From Candidatus Scatousia excrementipullorum (GTDB lineage Bacteria; Cyanobacteriota; Vampirovibrionia; Gastranaerophilales; Gastranaerophilaceae): DNA of 8,251 nt. Below are positions 1 to 5,740 of the stretch, in pieces (the stretch's first letter is position 1; each line of letters begins with the position of its first letter). The notes beneath the pieces are model-generated. The model made no database searches, was not told where the DNA came from, and was given only the letters and a program-made list of their open reading frames with translations. The translations under genes and the position numbers were made by a program. The stretch spans positions 1-8,251 of the forward strand of contig JADIND010000012.1 in assembly GCA_017694215.1 (NCBI GenBank), read 5' to 3'.

Positions 1-18
1 CATTTATATATAGTTTAT

Positions 19-50
19 AAATTAATTATTAAATTATTACTAATTAATTT
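19..50. repeat. AT-only inverted repeat upstream of the first gene
   Basis: A perfect 10-nt inverted repeat, AAATTAATTA at 19-28 and TAATTAATTT at 41-50, encloses a 12-nt loop. It consists only of A and T, so such a pair is fairly likely by chance here and the hairpin would be weak. It sits just upstream of the -35 of the 153-887 gene, so it could be a regulator site or the weak end of an upstream transcript. The sequence does not decide. Confidence 0.3.
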
Positions 51-61
51 GATGAATAACA

Positions 62-90
62 TTGACAATTTTCTAATTATTATATAGAAT
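62..90 (+). promoter_or_regulatory. sigma-70-type promoter of the DUF1796 gene
   Basis: A perfect -35 hexamer TTGACA (62-67) is followed by a 17-nt spacer and the -10 hexamer TAGAAT (85-90, five of six consensus bases). Transcription would start near position 97, leaving a leader of about 56 nt before the ATG at 153. The leader has almost no G and no convincing Shine-Dalgarno sequence. A second TAGAAT lies at 105-110 but has no good -35 at the right distance. Confidence 0.7.
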
Positions 91-152
91 TTCTTATTAT
101 CAAATAGAATTATTGTATTAAAATTCAATCAACAAACAAAATCTAGACAGGT

Positions 153-887
153 ATGAAGATTATTAGCTACAAAAAACTGCTGGGAAAATTTAAACTTGAA
201 ATGTTTGGTATAAAGCTTACTTATACATGCTGTCATAAGAAGTTAAATTCGTATATAAGCCTTGGAACAAACTGTTTTGTGCGTAGGATATTTACAGAAT
301 ACGGCTTAAAACCTAAAAAGAAACAAGGTGAATTAAGTTGTCCGTTTGATTTGTGTCATATGCCAGTAAAATCGGTTGCCGAAATTTTAGAAAATAATTT
401 TTATGATTTTACGGATAATATTACTGCTTATGGGGATGAAAATACAACCTTGCGTTGGTTTAATAAAAAATATTCCATAGGATTCAATCATGACACCACA
501 TTGACATTGAACGAATTCAAAGAACGCTACCAAAAGCGTATTGAAAATTTCAGGAATATTTCGCACAACGCAAAGTTTTTGACATACGCAATGGCTGTTT
601 ATAACAGAAATTTTTGCCCTGAAGATTTGAATAGAATTTATAATGCGTTATTGAAATTGCGTAACGGGCAAGATTTTGAATTTATAGTGTTAAGTTTTGT
701 CGATAACTCATCTCCCGAAAAATCTTTTAACATTAACAACCTTAATCCTTCAATAAAATACAATGAATATGATGTTAGAAATATAAAAAAGTTTATGTCA
801 GAATGGTTTCATAAAAATGGCGTGAGTGATGATATTTTAGAAAAGATTGATTGCGATATAAAACTAAACGAAAAATCATGTTTGTAG
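153..887 (+). CDS. DUF1796-family putative papain-like cysteine peptidase
   Basis: This 244-residue protein resembles the DUF1796 family, which is annotated as putative papain-like cysteine peptidases and has little experimental work behind it. The diagnostic part is SLGTNCFVRR around residues 36-45, with Cys41 as the likely nucleophile. It is followed by the 'CPFDL' block (63-67) and a 'FNHD' segment with His113 as the candidate catalytic histidine. I see no signal peptide or membrane segment, so it should be cytoplasmic. The start at 153 is uncertain: only a weak CAGG lies directly before it, and the next Met (codon 17) has no better site. The gene ends 46 nt before the pfp start and may run on into it. 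Its codons look more AT-rich than those of pfp, which would suit an acquired gene. Related proteins are, as I recall, often found in surface-polysaccharide regions, but no such gene is visible here. Substrate unknown; the peptidase activity is a prediction. Confidence 0.72.
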   Translation: MKIISYKKLLGKFKLEMFGIKLTYTCCHKKLNSYISLGTNCFVRRIFTEYGLKPKKKQGELSCPFDLCHMPVKSVAEILENNFYDFTDNITAYGDENTTLRWFNKKYSIGFNHDTTLTLNEFKERYQKRIENFRNISHNAKFLTYAMAVYNRNFCPEDLNRIYNALLKLRNGQDFEFIVLSFVDNSSPEKSFNINNLNPSIKYNEYDVRNIKKFMSEWFHKNGVSDDILEKIDCDIKLNEKSCL

Positions 888-933
888 TACAATGGAAGTG
901 TGTAGTAATACTCAAGATAAAGGAAGAGAAAAT

Positions 934-2616
934 ATGAAAACACTTTCACCATTACAAATCGAAAGATTGAAGTATCAGCCAAAGCTTCCTGAATGTCTTC
1001 AAAAAGGCATTAACTCTCTTGAACTGATTGAAGGTTCAGAGACTGAATCAGTCAGAGATCAGGAACAAATTAAAGCTTTATTTAAAAACACTTACGGTAA
1101 ACCTGTAGTTACTTTTAAAAATTCTATTTCATTAAACGCATCTGATGTGAAAAATGTCGGCGTAATCCTTTCAGGCGGTCAGGCTCCGGGCGGGCACAAC
1201 GTTATTGCAGGGCTTTATGATGCACTGAAACAGGCAAATTCTGCCAACAAACTCTATGGTTTCTTAGGCGGCCCGTCAGGTATTATCGACGGAAAATATA
1301 TTGAATTTTCAGATGAATTTATTGACCAATACAGAAATACCGGCGGTTTTGATATCATCGGTTCAGGCAGAACTAAACTTGAAACAGAAGAACAGTTCCA
1401 GAAATCACTTGCCGTTTGTAAAAAACTCGGAATTTCCGCAGTCGTAATCATCGGCGGTGACGATTCAAACACCAACGCAGCTCTTCTTGCTGAATGGTTT
1501 GTTAAAAATAATACCGGTATTCAGGTTATCGGATGTCCGAAAACTATCGACGGCGATTTGAAAAACGACCAGATTGAAATTTCTTTCGGTTTCGATACCG
1601 CTACAAAAACTTACGCCGAATTAATCGGTAATATTCAGCGTGACGCTAATTCCGCTAAAAAATACTGGCACTTTATTAAAATTATGGGCAGAAGTGCTTC
1701 TCACGTTGCTCTGGAAGCAGCTTTACAGACTCAGCCTAATATCACTTTGATTTCGGAAGAAGTTGAAGAAAAGAAAATGTCACTGGAAAGTATTATCAAC
1801 TACATGTGCGACATTATAGTTAAACGTGCAGATAAAGGGAAAAACTTCGGTATCGCTATTATCCCTGAAGGGTTGATTGAATTTATTCCAGAAATGAAAT
1901 CAATGATTGCAAACCTTAACGATATTATGGCTTCTCTGGAAAATGACCCTGATTTTGTAAACGCAACTACAATTCGTGACAAATTTGATATTGTGGAAAA
2001 CAGACTTGATGAAGCAAATGCAAAAGTTTATAATTCATTGCCTATCTTAATTAAAGGTCAACTTCTGGCAGATCGTGACCCACACGGCAATGTTCAGGTT
2101 TCTAAAATTGAAACTGAAAAACTCTTAATTGAAATGATTGAAACAAGACTTGCCGAGCTTAAATCACAGGGTGACTATATAGGTAAATTCTCAGCACAAT
2201 CACACTTCTTCGGATACGAAGGAAGATGTGCATTCCCGTCAAACTTTGATGCTGATTACTGCTATTCACTCGGCTACAACGCTTTTGCATTAATCAACTT
2301 TGGTCTGACAGGATATTTGTCATCAATCAGAAATCTGACTGCACCGGCATCAGAATGGGTTGCAGGCGGTGTTCCGCTCACTATGATGATGAATATGGAA
2401 AAACGCCACGGCGAAATGAAACCTGTAATTCAAAAAGCTCTCGTCAAACTCGACGGCCCTGTATTCAAACAACTGGAAGAAAACAGAGAAGACTGGGCTA
2501 TGAATGACAGATACTTATTCCCTGGTGCAATCCAGTATTTCGGTCCTTCAAGCGTTTGTGACATTACAACATGCACACTTCAGCTTGAAAGAGCAAAATC
2601 ATTGATTAATGCATAA
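934..2616 (+). CDS. pfp: Diphosphate--fructose-6-phosphate 1-phosphotransferase (PPi-dependent phosphofructokinase, long type)
   Basis: This cytoplasmic enzyme phosphorylates fructose 6-phosphate to the 1,6-bisphosphate using pyrophosphate instead of ATP, and the reaction is reversible. Visible motifs are LSGGQAPGGHN (80-89), GGDDSNTN (174-181), PKTIDGDL (202-209) with the expected catalytic Asp206, MGRSASH (251-257), PEG (311-313) and YEGR (428-431). The second Asp of GGDD (Asp177) replaces the Gly typical of ATP enzymes and is the known marker of PPi use. At 560 residues it matches the long PFP clade rather than the roughly 320-residue ATP-PFK. I chose the ATG at 934 because AGGAAGAG (921-928) sits at normal spacing before it. 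An in-frame ATG at 892 would add 14 residues with no SD. A possible promoter lies in the end of the previous gene (TATAAA at 857-862), but its -35 is poor. A strong terminator follows 15 nt after the stop. Confidence 0.96.
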   Translation: MKTLSPLQIERLKYQPKLPECLQKGINSLELIEGSETESVRDQEQIKALFKNTYGKPVVTFKNSISLNASDVKNVGVILSGGQAPGGHNVIAGLYDALKQANSANKLYGFLGGPSGIIDGKYIEFSDEFIDQYRNTGGFDIIGSGRTKLETEEQFQKSLAVCKKLGISAVVIIGGDDSNTNAALLAEWFVKNNTGIQVIGCPKTIDGDLKNDQIEISFGFDTATKTYAELIGNIQRDANSAKKYWHFIKIMGRSASHVALEAALQTQPNITLISEEVEEKKMSLESIINYMCDIIVKRADKGKNFGIAIIPEGLIEFIPEMKSMIANLNDIMASLENDPDFVNATTIRDKFDIVENRLDEANAKVYNSLPILIKGQLLADRDPHGNVQVSKIETEKLLIEMIETRLAELKSQGDYIGKFSAQSHFFGYEGRCAFPSNFDADYCYSLGYNAFALINFGLTGYLSSIRNLTAPASEWVAGGVPLTMMMNMEKRHGEMKPVIQKALVKLDGPVFKQLEENREDWAMNDRYLFPGAIQYFGPSSVCDITTCTLQLERAKSLINA

Positions 2617-2631
2617 TTAATTGCAAAAAAT

Positions 2632-2663
2632 AAAAAATCCCTCCTTAACAGGGGGGATTTTTT
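2632..2663 (+). terminator. Rho-independent terminator of pfp
   Basis: The left arm AAAAAATCCCTCC (2632-2644) pairs with the right arm GGGGGGATTTTTT (2651-2663) across a 6-nt loop, with one T-G wobble. The A-run and T-run flank the GC core symmetrically, so the element should also terminate transcription arriving on the minus strand. It lies 15 nt after the pfp stop codon. Confidence 0.93.
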
Positions 2664-2730
2664 ATTTCAACACTCTTCCGGCATTCGGGAAAACGGGATT
2701 TTACACCCCTGCCCCGGTGTTTCAAAATCT

Positions 2731-2768
2731 TACCACCGGTGAGATCCTGAAACCAGTTCAGGATAACA
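2731..2768 (-). repeat. Copy A of a 38-nt dispersed intergenic repeat ('ELVSGS' type)
   Basis: This 38-nt unit matches 3106-3143 at 31 of 38 positions by hand alignment, in the same orientation. Its core is an 8-bp hairpin, ATCCTGAA (2744-2751) with TTCAGGAT (2757-2764) around a 5-nt loop. Read on the minus strand it gives CYPELVSGSHRW, and the other copy gives CHSELVSGSCRW. I recall this 'CHPELVSGS' signature as a dispersed intergenic repeat that often turns up as spurious small proteins in unrelated genomes. The peptide is most likely not made. Confidence 0.75.
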
Positions 2769-2777
2769 GAAAATTTT

Positions 2778-2828
2778 CACGTCATCCATTCGGTCTTGCA
2801 ATGCGAAGCATTGCTGCAATTCAACGTG
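2778..2828. repeat. Hairpin element with a perfect 7-bp GCAATGC stem
   Basis: GCAATGC (2798-2804) and GCATTGC (2808-2814) form a perfect 7-bp stem with a GAA loop. Outer arms CACGT (2778-2782) and ACGTG (2824-2828) can close the unit. There is no T-run, so it is not a terminator. The piece GCGAAGCATTG at 2803-2813 recurs as GCGGAGCATTG at 2910-2920 within the next element, suggesting related repeat material. Confidence 0.55.
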
Positions 2829-2830
2829 CT

Positions 2831-2959
2831 TTTCTTTCTTTTCTATTACGATGAGAAAAGCGGATTGTCGGCAGAGGGCGTAGCTAAGCACACGACGGCA
2901 ATGTGCCGGCGGAGCATTGGCGAAGACCCGTTTAATGCCGACAACCAAGAAGAAAGAAA
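2831..2959. repeat. 129-nt nested palindromic element with a GC-rich core
   Basis: Three perfect inverted repeats are nested. The outer arms are TTTCTTTCTT (2831-2840) and AAGAAAGAAA (2950-2959). The inner arms are TTGTCGGCA (2865-2873) and TGCCGACAA (2936-2944). A side hairpin CTTTTCT (2838-2844) with AGAAAAG (2854-2860) overlaps the outer left arm by three bases. Inside the inner arms are two mutually exclusive hairpins, GCACA/TGTGC (2888-2892 with 2902-2906) and CGGCA/TGCCG (2896-2900 with 2904-2908). The core is about 60% G+C in an AT-rich neighbourhood. It could be a MITE-like mobile repeat or a structured RNA. I see no promoter of its own, no transposase and no clear target-site duplication. 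I do not recognise the family. Confidence 0.6.
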
Positions 2960-2998
2960 TGAACATAATAAAAACTTATAAATATAACAAAGTCCTGG

Positions 2999-3034
2999 CC
3001 CCCTTTTATAAAGGAGGAAGAGAAGGGGGATTTT
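2999..3034 (+). repeat. Nested hairpin with CCCCCTT/AAGGGGG arms, terminator-like
   Basis: CCCCCTT (2999-3005) pairs with AAGGGGG (3023-3029), followed by ATTTT. An alternative small hairpin, CCTTT with AAAGG around TAT, lies at its left side (3002-3014). The loop contains an SD-like AGGAGG that no start codon follows. It could act as a weak terminator, but no gene ends just upstream, so I treat it as part of the repeat island. Confidence 0.4.
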
Positions 3035-3039
3035 CCTCA

Positions 3040-3143
3040 TGTCATTCTGAGACGTGAGCCGCTGCGGCTTACGGAAATTGTAACTGTTCAGAATCTTTTA
3101 TTCTATACCACCGGCAAGACCCTGAAACAAGTTCAGAGTGACA
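3040..3143. repeat. 104-nt repeat unit with paired termini
   Basis: The two ends pair over 11 positions: TGTCATTCTGA (3040-3050) with TCAGAGTGACA (3133-3143), one T-G wobble, the rest Watson-Crick. Inside the left end is a 9-bp hairpin, CGTGAGCCG (3053-3061) with CGGCTTACG (3065-3073), loop CTG. A second copy of the end motif, TCAGAAT (3088-3094), can instead pair with ATTCTGA (3044-3050). The unit thus looks like two REP-like hairpins placed head to tail, the second being copy B of the 38-nt repeat. Confidence 0.6.
3106..3143 (-). repeat. Copy B of the 38-nt dispersed repeat
   Basis: This is the direct repeat of 2731-2768, starting 375 nt downstream, with seven substitutions and no gaps. 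The hairpin core CTGAA/TTCAG (3122-3126 with 3132-3136) around ACAAG is kept although the flanking bases changed. Its minus strand reads CHSELVSGSCRW. It also forms the right end of the 104-nt unit. Confidence 0.7.
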
Positions 3144-3194
3144 ATTTTATCCATTATAAGCCGAATTTGCTATATAAGCCCCGGCATCCCCCTC

Positions 3195-3222
3195 TTGACA
3201 AATTTGAAAAAATCATTAACAT
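3195..3222 (+). promoter_or_regulatory. Promoter of the EF-hand gene
   Basis: A perfect TTGACA (3195-3200), a 16-nt spacer and a weak -10 TAACAT (3217-3222, four of six consensus bases) would start transcription near 3229, giving a leader of about 26 nt. An inverted pair TTAAC (3216-3220) and GTTAA (3231-3235) overlaps the -10 and start region, so a repressor or activator site is possible. The poor -10 suggests a weak or regulated promoter. Confidence 0.55.
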
Positions 3223-3254
3223 GGTCATGAGTTAAAATTGAGAGGAGCTAAATT

Positions 3255-3812
3255 ATGGCAAATTCAAGCGGAAATTCACTTTTAACAGGTATTTATGCAG
3301 GTTTGACAAATACATACTCATACCTTGCAGCCCAGTACCCGAACGGAGTTACACTTGAAAATATAACAAAAGCACAGGGAGATTCCACGAAAACTCCATA
3401 TTTTAATAACACATTTGCGTCTTATCTGCAGAGCAATTTTTCACAGATAGACAAAGATAGCGACGGAATAATTTCGTCGGAAGAAATGACCAATCTTACA
3501 AACAGAATGTCTGTTCAGGGACTTACAAAACAGGAATTAACCCAGTTGTATGCATCCGGTGCAAGCGGTATTTCACAAGACACAATCAGCAATATTCTTG
3601 AGCACTTTGACGATATGGACACTAACCATGACGGAAGATTAACCAGTGAGGAGATTTCCGCCTACAGCGTCAACTGTGCAAGATTGGAAAAAGAAGACGA
3701 ATTCAATAACAAATTTGCAACTGATATGTCTGTATTTTACGGCAGTGAATCAAGTTCAACTGACGGAACATACAGCATGTTGAGCTACAGATACAAAAAC
3801 AATAACAAATAA
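3255..3812 (+). CDS. Small soluble EF-hand calcium-binding protein
   Basis: This 185-residue protein has two canonical EF-hand loops. Loop 1 runs D66 to E77 with ligands D66, D68, D70 and E77. Loop 2 runs D122 to E133 with D122, N124, D126 and E133. Both keep the Gly at position 6 and a hydrophobic residue at position 8. About 45 residues separate the loops, a usual distance for a pair of hands with an extra helix between. There is no signal peptide, membrane segment, enzyme domain or dockerin-type repeat, so it is probably a cytoplasmic Ca2+ sensor or buffer. The start is well set by AGGAG (3243-3247), 7 nt before the ATG. It is a single-gene unit with its own promoter and terminator, convergent with the AAA+ gene. 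Partner and role are unknown. Confidence 0.87.
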   Translation: MANSSGNSLLTGIYAGLTNTYSYLAAQYPNGVTLENITKAQGDSTKTPYFNNTFASYLQSNFSQIDKDSDGIISSEEMTNLTNRMSVQGLTKQELTQLYASGASGISQDTISNILEHFDDMDTNHDGRLTSEEISAYSVNCARLEKEDEFNNKFATDMSVFYGSESSSTDGTYSMLSYRYKNNNK

Positions 3813-3862
3813 TTCTTAGTAACATATTTCATCAGCACTTTGTGCAGAAAAAGGAAAGATTA

Positions 3863-3903
3863 TTGCGGCTTGCCATTCAAAAGGTATGCCGCAACTTTTT
3901 ATT
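3863..3903 (+). terminator. Rho-independent terminator of the EF-hand gene
   Basis: TTGCGGCTTGCC (3863-3874) pairs with GGTATGCCGCAA (3883-3894), with one T-T mismatch and one G-T wobble, over an 8-nt loop. A CTTTTTATT tail (3895-3903) follows. It lies 50 nt after the stop codon. Confidence 0.88.
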
Positions 3904-3955
3904 CAGTGAACACTTTTTCGATACGGTTTATTTTGTCGGGCACAAAATTTTTGTC

Positions 3956-3986
3956 AAAAAAAAAGCTCTTTCTTAATGAGAAAGAG
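3956..3986 (-). terminator. Rho-independent terminator of the AAA+ gene
   Basis: On the plus strand CTCTTTCT (3966-3973) and AGAAAGAG (3979-3986) form a perfect 8-bp stem with a 5-nt loop. Nine A (3956-3964) lie to the left, so on the minus strand the hairpin is followed by a nine-T run. It is 31 nt beyond the AAA+ stop codon. Together with the 3863-3903 element it separates the two convergent genes. Confidence 0.9.
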
Positions 3987-4017
3987 ACGAGATTAGTATA
4001 GTAAAAATTTGCCGGAA

Positions 4018-5553
4018 TTAATTATTACCGTATTGAGTATAACCTATAGGCTTTCTTTGCTTTTGTTGTGCGAAAAGTTCCTGAACAGCTTTGTCAAAAT
4101 CTTCTTTTATAATTTTTACAGAATCCAAATCTTCCGGAACAAAAGTTCCTTCATCCATTTTTTTGTGAATTCCGCAGCGTTCGTAAGCGTTTGTCTGTGC
4201 AGAGGTCATAAGTGCCGGAATATCAGAACCGGTTGCCTTTTTCTGATAAAGTTCTTTGGCAAGTTTATCAGTATCAAGCTCAAGGTCAACTGCCGCATTT
4301 TTCTTATGAATATTAAGGATAGCTTTCAGACCGTTTTCATCAGGCAGTTCAACCGGAATATGCAGCCCGAATCTGCCGGAACGTAATATTGCTTTGTCAA
4401 TGTCATCTTTTCTGTTTGTTGCGGTAATTACAACAACCTGATCGCCGTCTTTTTCCAAATCACTCATCAGAGTTAAAAGCTGATTTACTACTTTATCTCC
4501 GTAAACATCCTGCCCTCCGCGTTCTTTAGCTACGGCATCAAATTCATCAATGAAAATAATTGACGGCTGCTGCTCCTTTGCCATATCAAAAAGTTCACGC
4601 CAGTTTGCCTCTGATTGACCGACCCATTTTGATTCCATTTCACTTCCGTTGAGTTTTATAAAATTAACGCCCGCCTCATTGGAAAGAGCAAGTGCAAGTC
4701 TTGTTTTACCTGTTCCAGGAGGTCCGTACATTAATGCCCCGTGGTGTACAACGGCATTTTTGTAAGCCTGCGGATATTTCAAAGGATACAAAATCCCTTT
4801 TTTCAACATATCAATAGCTTTGTCCTGACCTCCTACATCCTTAAACATTACAGGTTGTACGTTTTTTGTCTCATCTTTGGCCATCGCAAGAATTGATTTT
4901 AAATTCTGTTTTTCTATGGCAGGTTTTACATCTTTTTCAAAGTCAAGAATGGTTGAGAATGTGCCCCTTAACATACTCAAATTAGCTTTAGGGTTATCCT
5001 TTACCGGCATTTCAAATTTGCCGAGTTTTATTGTATCTCCTTCAACAATGTAGCAGCTTTCCGTCGGTTTAAGGGCATCCCTGCCGTTTATAAGTATATT
5101 TTCTTTATTCAGGTTCCAAACCTCGGTTTCACCATGCGGGTGTTTTATAAAAGCAAGCGTTCCCCCTACATTGTCATCAGGAATAAAGAACATCTTTTTG
5201 AAGAGTTGATTTGCTGATTTGTAAGATGTTTTTAAAGCTTTTTGTGCTTCTTTAAGCGATTTGCTGACAAGAATCATTTCTTCATGCTTAAATACCTGAA
5301 ACAAAGAAGCAATTCTGTCTGCAATAGGGATTTGTTTACCCATTTCCACAAGAACAGCGGGTACAGATGCCGTAAATGAAATATTTTTATTCTTTACAAA
5401 AACATCATTATAATTTTTATCTGCAGCAAGAGACATTGATTTTTCCGACAAAAACAGATTTTTATTTTCCGCACTACGCGGCTTTGATTGATTTGCCGGC
5501 TGTAAATTAGTGTAGTTTAAACCCTTAAAATTTGTAATAGCACTTACCTTCAT
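4018..5553 (-). CDS. AAA+ ATPase of the classical (VCP/spastin-like) clade with uncharacterised N-terminal region
   Basis: This 511-residue protein has one AAA+ module at about 235-495. It shows Walker A GPPGTGKT (277-284), a pore loop SKWVGQSE (308-315), Walker B IIFIDE (332-337), sensor-1 Asn380 in ATATN, and the second region of homology ending in RSGRF (391-395) with two candidate arginine fingers, Arg391 and Arg394. A TGSDI block (441-445) stands at the sensor-2 position. It should form an ATP-driven hexamer that threads or remodels protein substrates. The FtsH zinc motif HExxH is absent, so it is not itself a protease. Residues 1-65 look disordered and contain NFKG (8-11) and ISFTA (58-62). 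Residues 90-120 are helical, and 128-185 look like beta strands ending in VEGDTIKLGKF, possibly FHA-like. The start is fixed by AAAGGAG seven nt upstream. It is transcribed alone from a promoter about 180 nt upstream. Substrate unknown. Confidence 0.92.
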   Translation of the reverse strand: MKVSAITNFKGLNYTNLQPANQSKPRSAENKNLFLSEKSMSLAADKNYNDVFVKNKNISFTASVPAVLVEMGKQIPIADRIASLFQVFKHEEMILVSKSLKEAQKALKTSYKSANQLFKKMFFIPDDNVGGTLAFIKHPHGETEVWNLNKENILINGRDALKPTESCYIVEGDTIKLGKFEMPVKDNPKANLSMLRGTFSTILDFEKDVKPAIEKQNLKSILAMAKDETKNVQPVMFKDVGGQDKAIDMLKKGILYPLKYPQAYKNAVVHHGALMYGPPGTGKTRLALALSNEAGVNFIKLNGSEMESKWVGQSEANWRELFDMAKEQQPSIIFIDEFDAVAKERGGQDVYGDKVVNQLLTLMSDLEKDGDQVVVITATNRKDDIDKAILRSGRFGLHIPVELPDENGLKAILNIHKKNAAVDLELDTDKLAKELYQKKATGSDIPALMTSAQTNAYERCGIHKKMDEGTFVPEDLDSVKIIKEDFDKAVQELFAQQKQRKPIGYTQYGNN

Positions 5554-5727
5554 AATATGTCTCCTTTAATATAATCCGTCCCGTAAAATAAAACTAAAAA
5601 ACAATTAAGCTACAATCAAATGCATGACAAGCGAATGAATACGGGACACCACAAGTCTTGAAAAATCCGCATTGACACAAGATTTCTTTGAAAAAATATT
5701 CAAAAACCCTAACTTTATTGCTAACAT
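5554..5727 (-). promoter_or_regulatory. Long structured 5' leader of the AAA+ gene, with SD
   Basis: If the 5734-5762 promoter is used, the mRNA has a leader of about 174 nt. Near the gene a perfect 8-bp inverted repeat, GTCCCGTA (5578-5585) and TACGGGAC (5640-5647), encloses 54 nt rich in minus-strand T. Its inner arm lies only 10 nt from the SD AAAGGAG (plus-strand positions 5561-5567), which itself has ideal 7-nt spacing to the ATG. Such a stem could influence ribosome access, but I recognise no known riboswitch or leader family. Confidence 0.45.
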
Positions 5728-5728
5728 A

Positions 5729-5740
5729 CTACAAGTGTAG
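5729..5740. promoter_or_regulatory. Palindromic operator candidate over the AAA+ -10 (TACA-NN-TGTA)
   Basis: CTACA-AG-TGTAG is a palindrome with 5-bp arms and a 2-nt centre, and it covers the -10 hexamer of the minus-strand promoter (5734-5739). Its core TACAAGTGTA fits the known 'cop box' TACANNTGTA bound by CopY-type repressors of the BlaI/MecI/CopY family. A bound dimer here would block RNA polymerase. No such regulator gene is in the window, and one 10-mer can match by chance. Confidence 0.4.

Larger units (their letters stand above)
2664..3194. other. Non-coding repeat island between pfp and the EF-hand gene
   Basis: This stretch of about 530 nt holds no credible gene on either strand. 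Its short open frames lack SD sites and have repeat-like compositions, for example a minus-strand frame that reads through the ELVSGS repeat. Instead it is a chain of inverted repeats, most listed separately. Two smaller ones are CCGGTG (2714-2719) with CACCGG (2734-2739), and a doubled TATAAGCC (3155-3162 and 3173-3180). Base composition changes abruptly: 2861-2945 is about 60% G+C by hand count, well above the flanking genes. The island begins straight after the pfp terminator and ends at the EF-hand promoter, so it lies outside both transcription units. Confidence 0.8.

Noticed and set aside
892..933. Upstream ATG that would extend pfp by 14 residues
   Set aside because: No SD precedes it, the extra residues resemble nothing in the family, and AGGAAGAG fits the ATG at 934.
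2865..2944. tRNA or integron attC site
   Set aside because: The arms suggest a cloverleaf at first, but there is no 7-bp acceptor with CCA-type end, no anticodon or T-loop sequence, and no attC core sites or integrase.
2621..3040. Several overlapping small open frames on both strands
   Set aside because: They overlap one another and the pfp terminator, have no SD, and consist of translated repeat and palindrome sequence (for example the ELVSGS stretch).
4009..4386. 125-codon plus-strand frame
   Set aside because: It is antisense to the AAA+ gene in its best-conserved C-terminal part, has no SD or promoter, and its protein is low-complexity hydrophobic shadow.
4018..5553. FtsH-type protease
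   Set aside because: The AAA module is similar, but there is no HExxH zinc motif, no N-terminal membrane helices, and the pore loop is of VCP/spastin type.
5672..5700. Plus-strand promoter starting at TTGACA
   Set aside because: No -10 better than ATATTC at 18 nt, and no gene start follows before the well-placed TPR promoter.
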